A stretch of DNA of 64,000 bases from Nautilus pompilius (Eukaryota; Mollusca; Cephalopoda; Nautilida; Nautilidae). The stretch is taken from NCBI GenBank assembly GCA_018389105.1, contig JACATO010000623.1, positions 441,501-505,500 on the forward strand, read 5' to 3'. Positions 29,301 to 43,200 of the stretch are shown here, one piece after another. Below the pieces are notes generated by a model. That model was not told the origin of the DNA and made no database searches. It saw only the letters and a list, made by a program, of their open reading frames with translations. Numbering within the stretch: the first letter of the stretch is position 1; each line of letters opens with the position of its first letter. The translations under genes were made by a program, and so were the position numbers.

Positions 29301-32300
29301 TGGAAAATTGCTCATAATTAATACCCTGATATAGCAAACCTTTTGCCAAGTTGTCATGGAGGTTTGCTATAGCGATTTTTTTTACTGTATTTTAAATTTT
29401 CCATGGTCATAGCAATGGGATACTATAAAGAAAGTTTAAAGATAAATGTAAAAGTAGCATGATAGAATTACATAGTTATCAGGCACGGATCCAGGTGGGG
29501 GCGCACCCACTGCAAGCCCCACCTATTTTTTGGGTGACGAATTTTTATTTTTCTATATCTAGCAGAAGACACAGAAACTTAAAGTTGTATTTTCTTCATA
29601 AAACTGAGCTGCTGAAGAAACAACTAAGATTTACACTCCCAAATTTTGTGGTGACCTGAATACCAGGGTGGAATCTGCTGACCAGTGCCCAGTCTGAGTG
29701 ATCAGAGTGATTCAAGATGAAGATTATCATTCAACAATGACAGAAGAGCAATTCAATGCCTTGCTTCTACTTTTCGTCCACATGGGGCATTTGCCTGGAC
29801 TATGACAAGATCATAGACATGTATGCACGCAGGTACCCAAGGCGCATGTTTTTCAACAACCCACTGACAGAATAAATATTACAAAATCGGTGTGTTAATA
29901 CATGACACTTGACAGTGTATAACATCAACGATATTCCATGTCTGTCATTTCACAAATATATTTTGGTTTTATCTGGGATCTGAACACATTATTCAGTTTG
30001 ATGAATTTGCTGAACTGGACTATATTTCCTTGAAATAAAAATATATTATGGATTTTATTACAAAATAAATATGCTATTGTTAGTTCAATATTCTTGTGAA
30101 GACTTGATACAACAGATGCTAGATGTTGTCTGAAATAAATTGCATGTTCTGTATTTAGTGGTCCAGGGTTGGGAGAACATTGTTTATGGAGGCCGCATTC
30201 CTCATAAAACTGCAGAAACCCGGTGTCTTGTTTGGACGCTTGTATTTCTAAAATTCGGGCCAACTTCATAAGAATTTCCCATTTTATATGAAACCGGAAA
30301 CTGCAAAAGTAGGCCTACAAATTTCTGAATGGGCGGCATCAATCTGACACATGCCTTTCGATGTAAATGAACCAGGTGTAAACATCCCATTTTTGTCCTT
30401 TTTCAAATGATGCTACGGGCAATAGTTTGCTCACTTCTGATCTAGTTATTTGGAATTCGGCGCTTGGTATGGACTATGCCACACCCCCCATTCCAAAAAT
30501 CCTGGATCCACTCCTGGTTATCATTACCTAATTTTAGTTATTAGTGACATTAATGGACTTTGCCAGCCAATGATATTGTATACAGTTCAAATTACCAGAG
30601 TTAGAATAACAAAGTTCCATTTTATTTCAGATACAATAAAAGAAAAATATGTATTAATTAACGAGCATCTAGCAAATTTTTTTAAAAATCAAGACACCAT
30701 ATACTAACTTCTAATCAACTTTGCTGTTTGCGAAGCTTTTGACATGCTATACAGTAACTTTAAAAGGAAATGATGATTATCAAAATAGAAAAAGTTTTTT
30801 TTTACATATTTAGGATTTAGACTGCATATTCAGTGCAGTTTAATTTAATTATTGCATACCAGATTTTTTCTCAGATAACTGACACTAGTTATCATCATTA
30901 ATGTAGAAAACTGAAAATTTTCTTTCATCTCAGAGGGAATGCAATATTTTACGAAGATACTGAATTTATTGTTTTTATAAGTGGTATTAAGTACAAGCAT
31001 TATTCACTATTACATACATACACATCTCATCTACTTCTCCATGTAACAAACCTTATGAAAAAAAATACTTCGCTGCATACTTGCTCAACTTTGAAAAATA
31101 TTTGTTTAATTTCAAAAAGTAAAGAAAATATCAGCATCCTTACTAGATTTTTATAGTGAAAAATTTTTTTTTACATAATTTTCATTTAACCTTGCTCCAC
31201 TAACACACGTCTTCTTTAGATGCAAATAAATCCATATGAACTTGAGGCAGTAGCATTTGCAAAAGGGAAAAGCAAATTTACAGTACACTGAATTTATTTG
31301 TTGTTTACAGAGCGTGATTATGTGATACGTGAAAAATTGGAATGCCAGCAATCAATTCTAAAGTAAAAAAAAAAAAAAATAATAAAAATATTTTAGATTT
31401 AAAATACAGGCAAAAATAGGATTATCAATAAAAATTAAAGATTTTTTTAAAAATTGTCAGTTGACGAAGCTATCAAAGCTATAAACATTTCCAGTAAACT
31501 TCTCAACATTTTATATATTCATGTCTACCAGTCACTGACAACTAGATGAAGATAGACATTGACAATTCGGAGTACACATATATTTCAAGTAAAATAGTAT
31601 AAAGATTTGCATATCATCACAAGTTATAAAGTGACTATAAACTCAACAGCATCTACAAAATTTTTCTATAAAATTTTAATTACTTAAAAATTTTCTTTCT
31701 TTTTTTTTTTTTGGATATTTCACTACACAGTGTATACTTTTATAACAGCAAGAATTAACATAATCTAAACAAGTTTTATTTGCTAAAGACCAAAAATTTT
31801 TCATAAAATTTTGCTGAAAATATAATAACAATACAGTACAGAGAATAATTTCTTCAGTATTTTGTAATAGCTGGTTTTTTGGAGAAATGTTTACAGTTCC
31901 TTTATTGACTTAATGCTGTTTTTCCAGGAAGTATCCAAACAACTTTCAACTCTTATTTCAAACTATTTGTATTCTATTTTCTTCACTTGGTTTTCTTGTA
32001 AAGATTTAAAAAATGAAATTTATTTTAAAAAAAAAATTAGACTTTATTTTTTTGCAAGATGAATTAAGAGCTGCCCCTTGCCAACGTGATTCTTTCATCA
32101 AATGATGCTAAAATAATAGGTGAGTTTACTGATAATGAAATATGTCCACAAAAGATTAATCAATGAATACACAATTGTGATCATTTTACCATGGTTTAGT
32201 GGTGTCAATAATTCATTGCACATGTACCTTCACTGACTTACTTAAATGCAATTGGATAACAGCAAGCCAATCAGAGGATTTCATTTTTGTTGTTTTTTAT

Positions 32301-35300
32301 CCTAGTTTCAAAGAAAAGTTAATCAATTTTTGTTCATTGGTGTTTATGTATTTTCTGTCATTAACTGATAAAAGTTTGTCCATATATAATAATCTCATAA
32401 AAAAACATTTAAGAAAATACAAATGAAATACACAGCAATTCTAAAAAAATAAAATAGATGATATCATTACTATCGTCAAAACAGTTTATGGTTTTGTATG
32501 TAACACTCTCTCTTCAATTTTACATCTAAAATTTGTTTCACTAATACACAATTTTACTCTATTTAGTTTCTCAAACTATACAGAAATCAGAAAATCTAGT
32601 TCTAGCTATATTTCTCTTATGCTATTGCCATGGGATATAGATAGTTTGCTTTAGTAACCCATCGAGAAACACTACCATTTCCACACGGAAACAAAGCACA
32701 AAGCATTTCCATTCTTCATCAGCAATTGGTGAAATGAATCACAAAGAGTTTTAGTTGTGAAAATTTGTATGATGCTTTTTTCCACTGTTGACCATTTTTT
32801 TGTAAATGCTTTTGATCTATTATCAATTGCACTGAATATCTTATTAATTTCAAGTTTCAAATAAGTTTTAGGTAACACTTGATAATAATACTGGGTTTAA
32901 TAGATCATTATTATATAATCAATTCAAAATATAAAATGACGATATTTCAGTGTTTGGAACATTGGGTTTATTCTTTGTTTATAGCCAAGATGAGTATAAA
33001 TATTTTCTATTTCAGAATTTTACAAAGAATTTTTAATATCAATATATAGAGATAAAAGATCATCATAAATTCAATGCAATTTTAATTAAAATTAAAAATA
33101 TCTTTATAAACTATTTTATATAAGTATGTAGATTGCATCTTATCTTTTTCATGAATTCTTCAGCAATTTAATTTAAAGTAAAATTAAAAATACTTCTGTG
33201 CACAAATTTGGCTTCCTAGTTTTTTAGCCAACTGTAGTCCTTCCAAAAGCCAGAATCTTGTTTCTTAACTTTGACTTACAACTATGACATCTAACTAAAA
33301 ATTTTAAGAATACAGGACAATGTATAACTGAGAAACATGTTTGTGGCATTCTGACATGAAAATTTTTTTCAATATTTCTTGGTGAGGTGGGAATTATATA
33401 ACACCCTCCTAATTGCATACTAAGGGAGAACCCACCACCCCCCCCACACACACATTCTGTGCCACTGATTAGCAAATGCCTATATAAATAAATTTTTGTA
33501 ATTTTTCTGGGTTTTAGGGAAAAAATCGTTTCTGTAGTTAAAAGTTTTTTATTTTTTTTTATACTACAAATTTTATTATAAAGTTGTTTTTTTTTACTTT
33601 ATTTTTGTGCATTACACCTATTATTTATTTAAATAAATAGTTCTAATTCTCAAACACTTAACAATTCTAAATATCACGAAAATCCTCTGATATTTATTTT
33701 CAAATGAGCAAATACTCTTTCTATTAAAAAAAATAGATCGTGGCTATGTAAATGTAATCAGTTTTAATGCTAAGTAAAATGGTGGAAAAAACTATACTGA
33801 TGACCAATGTTTAATTTAATTTTTTAAAACAATTTTTTCCTAATTTGTTTTCTTATACTATGGTGTATTTGATCAAAATTGACTCTCTAGAGGATTCATA
33901 CCTTTTTTATCCTCAGTTTCCTTTAATTATATCAAAGCAGAATGTAAATGGATTCTTATGTTGTAAATAAAACTTTATTTTATCTGATGATCAGAAGAGC
34001 TTCCTTGTTTAAAAAGTGTGATTATTTAAAACTTATCTTAATGTGAGTGGTATCTTTAGGGTCTAGCCAATATACAAGATATCTAAGTGCACAGATAACC
34101 ATACCAAAAAAAAAAAAAAAAAAACAGGTAGATCTCACCTGAAATTGCAGCCAGAGTAAATGTCAGATTGCTGAAGATCTCAACATTTCTTGTGGAGAGC
34201 TGTGGCCAACACTATCATGAGATTCACCAAGATAAATTCCACTGCTGTGGCATAGCAATAGAAAACCTTGAAAGTGACACCATGACAAGAACTGGCCATC
34301 ACTCATCACATCTGCTGCCATTATCAAGATTCTCTTGCTGACATCACCCTCAAAGAAATCAGCCAAACAATGGTTTTGATAACATCTCAATTGACTTGGC
34401 TACAGAGGGTATGTAGCATATAAGAAACTTTTGTCCTATAGAAATAAAAAGTATCAAAAGTTGTAGTCAAAGAATATGAGAGAACATGTCTAGGAAGACC
34501 CTTGAGTATTAGCAGTGTATACTCTTTTCCAATGAATCCAGTATTTAGCAATTAATGTCTGGAAGTCAACCCAAGTTCAGAGAAGATCTAATGAAGAACT
34601 TCAAACCCAAATGCCTTCGTCCTATGGTCAAGTATAAAGACAAGAATGGTGTTTTTTTGAAGGATGTTTCAATTCTGCCAGGTATATTTTCATTTATGGA
34701 CATCTACCACTGTATCAATAAGATATATAGAGATTCAATGCCTTAGTTACCAACTTGGAAGAAGAATCAAAAGCATTCAACTTCTTCCCTAGATACTTAA
34801 AGTCCTGATATAAATCTGATCAAATATGTGGGTGCATCTGGACAGTCAGCTGAAAGTGACCAAACTGTAATACAAAATTTCATTAGTTCAATGTTAAATA
34901 AGTTATTTCATCCTGCAAAAGATGGCCTGACCAAATATTAACATAAAGATTTTCACTTTACTGCTTGCCTTTATTTGATGTTTTCCAAAGCAAAGTAAAA
35001 TGCTGTAATAATAATAATAATAGATTGCCAAATTATTATCACAGGCCAGTGCAGAATTAAACCATTTTGGATTTAATATTTAACAACCATAAAGAAATAA
35101 AAATCAATGAGCTGTCTATCACGTTTTCTTTCTTTTCAACCTCCTTCCCCAGTAGAAATCAGTGCAAAATGATACTACTAGATAAGAAATCCATAAAATT
35201 GTAGCAAGGTCAAGAAATGACCCAATTTAGATTGAATGCTATTGGTCATCACACTGCTTACATCACAAAAGGATACCTGCTGTTGTTGTTTCTCCCCTAA

Positions 35301-38300
35301 CAACAGTAATATGTTGTATCAATTTATAGTTTTCAGGAACAAGTCTGTTTGCTTGTGAAATCTGAGCCAACACAATATTCCTATGACAAAAAGGCATATG
35401 ATAAATTTCAGATATACAACTATCTTGGGAATTCATTCTTTTAGGAATTAATCTACTTTGTGTAAACAGAGATATAGTAAAAATGAATATTTTTTCTGCA
35501 AAATGCATTAATTCAGACAGTCATTGTAACATGTACATAGCATTCAGCAACAATAATAAATCTCCAAGAGGAAAAGAAACAATAATAAAAACTAACATAC
35601 CAGGTGTGTGGTTATGTAGTAAAGATAGTGAGGTAATACAACAATAGTATAATTTAGCAGAAAAAATTTTTTTCCAACCTAAGTACCAATGAGCAGCTAT
35701 TTAAAAACTCAGGTATTTTGATAAATAGTATAATAAATCATTCCAAATATAGCGCAGCTGTGCTGTTTTCTTTTTTTAAAAAATAAAATAGCTTCATTAT
35801 TTTTACAGAAATGGTGAATAGTACAATATCACACAATGCTTCTCATAATGGCAACTGGGGATTGAGTGTTGGTGGTTCAGACCATTTTGGAGGATGGCAT
35901 GTAGTTTTACCAGCATGTATTTCAATTTCTCTGGGCACCTAAAAACAGAAAACCTCTTGTAGGCTCTTAACCTGTCAAAGCTGAAGTACATGATCAACTA
36001 GTAATCAAAGTATCAGAGAATTTATTTACAAAATCATCTTGAGCCACACTTTTCAGAAATCTATTTTGTTTTATGGAAAGATTAAATATGTGCATATAAT
36101 ATAATTATTATTATAATAAAAAACAGCAGCAAAAGCACCAAGTATCTTATATAGTAAAATTCAGAAGATGAAGGATAGTTTCATTATTCAATCATCACAT
36201 CAGTCAGTTGGTCAGTACCTAATAAGACTCAGGGTTAATTTTGAATGTTGAGTCCTTGATCTGATGATGATCTTGGATAAGTAAAAATCATTGCTAAATA
36301 GGATAAAAACAATTTTTAATGTTCTACACATATGCTACAAGAATATTTAATAAACTTCACAAGATTACAAAAATTTAAAAACACAACTAATTTTAAATTA
36401 TATCTTTATATCAAAAAAAAAAAAAATGAAGATAAAAGAAAACAGTTTTCATTTGTCTCTTTTTTGTTGTCTTAGGAAAACTAAATAAAAATTCTAATTA
36501 AGATAATGTATATTTATTCATTTTTCTGAAAATATGCCTTTTCTGCACACTTTTAAGATATTTTACAAGTAGAGTAGTTTTCATGTTAAAAATATTGATA
36601 TATTGATCGGGACATAAATTTTTAAAGGAAAAAAATTACCTGAACAATATTTATTAGAAGAGTAGATGTGAATACGAAAAGTGTGATGGCCAATATAAGA
36701 GTTGCTGTACCATACACTAAGCAGTTCTAGAGGTGCAATGACCCCTGCTCATAGTTTAATGACTTGACATTACTAAGAAGACTTAGAATCAACAACAATA
36801 AATTATTCCTCACAAAGGTGACAGTTGATTTCCTGAACAAAGACCAGAGCAGTCAACAAAGTGCTATATTAAAGAATAAACACCTCTACTGTATTACTCT
36901 TTATAAAAAAGATCAGAGTAATATTTACAGTTGAACAGAGCATCAAAGAATATACAAAATTTGTGTGCGTGTGATGCATGTGTGTGATGCATGCGTGAGT
37001 GTTAAAGAGACTATGAAGCAGAAGCCTTGAAAACACTTTATATTTGTAAAGTGGTTTGATAAATCTGATAAAAGCTCTGGCAACAAAAATAATTGATACA
37101 TTACAGTCTTGCACAGGAAGGCTCCAACTAGGCGGAGAACATAATATAAAGTGAAATGCTTGTTGTTGAAATAAAACAGAATTAATTCAAAATATTTACT
37201 TTGTAACATCTCATGAGAAATTATATGCAGATAACAACAGCTTAAGGAAAACACACTGTATAGGGATAGAACTGTACATACTCCCAAAATGTGGCTCTAT
37301 TAGATCAGCATGACCTAAGAATGTCAGTTTTTGTAATCAATCAAAATAATTTTGTTTCTCTCTAATTTCTACATAACTTTTTACCAAAGAAAAAATTAAG
37401 GGAAGCCCACGCTTCTATAATCAGATGATATAGTATGTACTTCATAAGGATAGAAGGGCTTATCTGTATATCACAACACACAAAATAGTCCGACACAACA
37501 TAACATAGTACTGTTTATTACATGTTAATGCTTTGTACTAGTTATTTTTCTTACTCAAACTCAGTTTATTTGACTTGTAACAAAGTATTCTAGCTCCTCT
37601 CAGTTATCATTTGCTACATTTTTTCATGTTTTTTAAAACCTGTACATGAAACAAAAATCTTTATTAACTTATTTTCATTAAATTACAGATGTGTCTACAG
37701 CAGAAATGAAATTATAGAAAACAAATTGTTAATACATAGTTGAAATGGCAACTTAGGATAAAATCTTCCCATTCCTTTTTCTTTTTCATATTATATATAT
37801 AGTCTAACATGTTATTTAAGAAACTTAGTACCCATTAAAAAATATCCCTATTTTCTGTCATCAGAATATGATAGTTTTAATAATGCTTCATGAATATTGT
37901 GTGTTTTAAATACTTTCTATTTGTGTTTTCCTGTAAAATCCCATAAATTATTCAATGAGAGGTAAAAAATGCTTTCAAGACTCATTAAGATTAGTTTCAA
38001 CAGACCACTGACATGGTAAGCTATAATTATGCAAGATAATATTCCTTAATTTCAGGATGCAGGTGCACAGTGGTTGAAGAGACAAGAGTGAGTACCAAAG
38101 CTTCTGGGGTGAATTAGCTTTTTATGCAAGCAGTATTGGTTTTCTCATTCATTTTGTGCTTTGACTGTTTTTTAAAATTTGAAAATTTGCAGGCTTTTAA
38201 AGTTGGCATTGGAAGCTTCCTGCATCAAAAAGCTTTGTTCTGTAAATAAAATTTTTCTGGTAAATAAACAAGGACATTCATAATGATACATCTTCTGTAC

Positions 38301-40214
38301 TGGTAGGGAGAGAGAAAATGTAAGAAGCAAATCAGTAAATAGTAATTATTGAAAAGTACACTAGCTTTGTTTGTTAACCCAGCCACTAGTGCAGAAATGC
38401 CAGTGTTGGGCCCCAAGCCCACATAAATGGGGAGGGTTGAGGCAAAAAGGGTATCCAACCATTAAATCCTATGCCAAAGCACTAGCTTTGTTTGGTAAAA
38501 GGAAAAAATTCTTATGTATTTTTTATGAATAGCAGCTTTAATCAATTACCTTTTTTCTTTCTTTCTGATTTCATATAAATATATTCTCAATTTTAATATT
38601 ATTTAATTATTTTTGAAATTGCAGTAATGTAATGTAGCAATTATGTACAATGCCGACATAAAAAATTAATTTCAACACTTAGAAAATTTCCAGTTCTGGA
38701 AAAGCACATAGTAAAAGTACTAAAAATGGTCAACATGAGTTAGTTGCAAAATCACATCACTAAACAAATCTGCATTCAACAACATTCAGCTGATTACAAA
38801 TAGAACTGTGAAAATCATAATTGTGTTAGAAATTTTAGAGTTGTAACTTGGAATATTCTGAAATTCCTTCAGAGGCTTAATAGTAATTATTATCTATCAC
38901 TATTTTATAGATTGAATACTTCCAACTGTTTTGTTTACTATAAAAAGCCATCCCTAAATATTTCTTATTAACAGTATAGATGCTGTTGAAGTAGGGCTTC
39001 ATACCATGTGACAGATGTAACCCAAGATTACTTGTGGACAACTGATCCATTTCTTAACCAATAAAAAAGCGTTTCATCAAGAACCTCATTCTAAAACAAA
39101 GTTACTTTAGAATATTGCCATTAGAAAAACTGAAACAGTATCTTATGCAATTTTCTGAAAAGATTACATTAACAATTTTCTTGGTCAATAATACATAGGT
39201 AATTTATACAAGACTCACAATTTGAAGTGTTACCAGACTGTTGTTAAAATATAAAACCATTTATGACAAATATGTTCTAAAAATAAATGATCAATAGAAA
39301 CATTTTTTTAAAAATTGATAAATATATATATTTCAAATTTCATTCTTTTCTGAAAAATAAAAGAATTTGTAAAAATGGTTTCTAGCAGCAATATCTTTTT
39401 CATTACCAAAATGTTATCTAATAACTAGTATAACAAAACTAATAATTTTCTGGCTCAATTAAAGCAAGAATAATGTTCAAGAAAATAACATCAAAGGTTA
39501 TTTATTCAGTAAAATTTATCTGACTACAATCTATTTTTGAATTTAAAATTTCACCTTATAATCCTAAAAAATGAAGAAATATTTTATAAAATGATAATAC
39601 AAGCAGATAAAATCAAATATTTTTCTCCCTGAAAAAATGTTTTCAAATTACATTTCACTGAATGGTATAATTACACTTATCTCATTTTCTATAAAATAAA
39701 GCTAATACAATTTGCAAATAACCCTCAAATACTGTCATCTTCTTTGTGATTGTGATTAATTCTTTGTTACATAAAGATTAATTATTTATAATAAATGCAA
39801 AACAAAAACAATGCATGTCTGTAAAATTGAGATGTTTATCATAAATGAACATTATCATAAACAAACTACAAATTTTATTGGTCTTTACCCAGACTTCATT
39901 CCCTCATTGGATCTCAAAAGTATTTCCTGTTGGTGAATTAAGGATAATTTATTGGCAATGCATTACAGCATTCAAAGCCTGTAATGATCATCAAGTTTAG
40001 TTCTTAGAAATAACATAACATTTCAGAACAGGAGAAAGACCAAAATACAAAACAATGCTGAATCAAGTGAATGCATTTTACATTAATAAGCCATCATTTA
40101 TTTGATTTTTAAAAGAAAATTTACAATAATTTATCCTATTTGATATTTTTCTAAAAATATTTTGCTAGTGCAGATTTTTAAATTTAAACAGAACATTTTA
40201 AGATTTACACACTT

Positions 40215-40259
<45 letters not shown>

Positions 40260-43200
40260 AGTAACAGTGCTGCAAAGCAAAGCTGTTATGCAAAAAGATA
40301 AGTATTTTCAGTCTTTTAAAGAAAAGTATTTATTACTATATAAAAAACATATAAGAGGTAACAGATTTGTTTTAATTTTGAAAGTTCTTGAGCGTTTGCA
40401 GCAAATTTAAAGCAATTGCTGAAAGTGTGCCTCTTGTTTGTAGGCAAAGTTGGATGCATCTACACGTTTTGAAACACTCGCTGCAATTCATCAGCCTGGA
40501 TGCCATGAATAACCTCTGAACTGTTATCCTTCAGTTTGGGGATTGTTTGCATAGACCGTGTTTTTGAGTTTTCCCCAAAGATAAAAGACTGGAGGGGTTA
40601 AGTTAAATTAGAAAAATGCGGTGACTATAAACCATGAAAAATAATGCGATCTTCAAAGACTGTATTGATTGCATGCATACTTACATGTACTGTGTGCAGC
40701 TGCTTTGTTTTGCTGGAACCATCTATCTTGCTTCTCTTCTAGTTAGTTTGTTGAAAAAGTGGTGAAGAATATAATAAATGTACCATTTGGAATTTACAGT
40801 ATTTTCAAAAAAATATTGGTCCAATGAATGGCACATCTTCTGGAAAGAGCACATAATAATACACCAATTTTTTTGATCATGTAATGGTTTTCAAATATTG
40901 TATGAGGATTTTCTGTGGTCCAAATCCTGGTGTTCTGGCTATTCATATAGCCAGATAAGTGGAACCATGTTCCCATCTGTAAAGAAGGTACAATCTAAAA
41001 CTCCCCCCCCCTTTTGTGTTTCTGTTTCTGTAAAATTTTGGAATCATTAGCAAAAGTTTACTTGCTTTTCTGTGTCTAAGGTGCAAGCTCATGAACAACA
41101 TCCACTTTATAGGGAAAAAAACTTCAATTTCCATACAGCTCTGTATGTAGAGGTTAGTGAGACACTGGCTTCCTGTTACAAGCATCTAAGTAATTTTCTT
41201 TGGCTTCTTTGTGAATGGTTACCAATATCCTGCCAGAAACTTTTCAATTAATACTTTTACACAACTTCAATGAGGCAATCATCCTTCACCAAATTTCTCC
41301 CAAAACAAATCTTGCACATCAGTAGGTACTTTCCATTATAAAAAAATACACATGCTGCACCAAAAACACTCTTTCTCCCAATTCAAGGACCATTCTTTAT
41401 GGGTTGCTTTAGGAATATTACTGTAACAGACAACAATTTAGGTCAGCCTTACAATCAGTTCTAACCTTAAAGGCAATGATCATTTCAGCACAACATGCTT
41501 CCCAATTATTATACAGGCTATAGCCAATAGTTCAAAAATGAATGAAATACAAGCATTTCCTTCAATGCACTGTTATTTTTTAAATGCTGTGTGACACACA
41601 CATATATATATAAAACAATTACATTACTATTCACTTTCACAAGTTAATATTTTCATAGCATGAAAAACTTTCACTATTATCAGCACTGCCGACCAAACTA
41701 TATACAGTGTGTGCATTTGTTAATTAGGTCTACATAAACATTTCAATATTTATGCCACCATATCCCACTGTAGATATATCTATTATTTATTAATCTACAC
41801 AAAAATACATGCATTATTAAAATATTAATAAGATAACTGTAAAACTACTTTACTGATTTGAAGATATAGAAATTTGAGTTCTAAGCATTGTTTGTTAATC
41901 ATATTTTACCTGATTTAAGAAATCCCCTTCTGAAATGACCAATTTAGATGTCTCTCCAAGTGGACAATTTAACAAGGTATAATTCAACAAAGGAACTGAT
42001 TGGTTCTTTAAAATGTATAATTTACAGATTTAAACTGATGTCTTTATTTTTTAAAACTGATTAAATGTGTAAAGACATAAAAAAAAAAAGAAAACAAAAA
42101 ATTCTCCTCTCTCCATGAAACAAATCTGTCTACTATATTCCAGAAATTTTCTGTAATAAGATTAAATCACTCAATAATGATAAAATGTTTCAAGCTCAGA
42201 TTAACATAAATTTATTCGACAAAAGTAATCTGAGATAAAAAAAATTGTCAGCTATTGCTCCAAAGTCAATGTTAGCATTGAAAGGCAGCACCACACGATT
42301 CTATGCAAATTTGCTCTAGTATACAGAATACACTCAATGCAAAACCTATAGATAAACTTATACTGACAGTTACTCAGCCAACTCAACATAACTAAGATTC
42401 TGAAGTTGCATCATTTCATATAAATGAAAAATACAGTATAATCTGTTTTTTTAAAGTAATGCATTTTTCTTTAATTGTTGTCTTATGCTTCCCCAGTTAT
42501 AGGAACTGCAGATCTTGATTATGAAATTAGGGATCATCTGCTGACAAATTCTCCACTAGAACTCTTCATTTTCAGACGTGGAGGGAAAACAGAACACTCA
42601 ACTTATTTTTTTAGATGACATTTTTTAAAAAGTACATATTATTAACAAGTAATCGACCCAGTCACACAAAAACACAACTTTCTGCAAAAGAATAATTGAT
42701 GCTAACAAGACTATATAAACTACATTTATTGAGGTGAGATTTCAATTATTGCAACAATATTTAAAAACATAATTTTTTTAATTACTTATAAATAACATAA
42801 ATTAAAAATGTAAATGTGCAAACAACTAAATATCCAGCCCTTTTAGGACCATGCATTTGTTCTTGCCTTGCCTTTATGTAAAAAATAATATAATTCTCTT
42901 ACTTGTTACTAGATTAGATCATTTAAATTCCATTTACTGTACACAACACCAAATAATGGTATAAATGGGGAGACAGATTTAGCAATGTAATACATAAGGT
43001 GATTTAAATATCTCTTAGTCACCAAACCACTTAAACTTCACATAAAACTATTAACTTAATGCCAGATTATAGACTTTTGTCATAGTAAAAATATTTTTAA
43101 TGACTTTGGCATTATATCATTAAATTCAAAATAAAAGAATCATGATTATAAATGCAAAATACTAGAAATGTTTTATCAGAATTTAAATATTTTGATATTG

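Larger units (their letters stand above)
27493..35276 (-). other. Intron 2 of the RhoGEF gene
   Basis: 7.8 kb. It holds the pogo element, the adjacent hAT-like element and the Tc1 relic at 34.1-34.9 kb. The remainder (30.5-34.1 kb) is AT-rich with homopolymer runs, including an A18 tract near 34107. Confidence 0.8.

Noticed and set aside
36638-36724. Minus-strand block reading NCLVYGTATLILAITLFVF bounded by AG and GT
   Set aside because: The hydrophobic reading follows from T-rich sequence; it does not belong in a cytosolic GEF and the acceptor is weak.
36943-37287. 114-codon minus-strand open frame
   Set aside because: Cys/His/Leu-rich reading of T-rich and TG-repeat sequence; no domain and no splice context.
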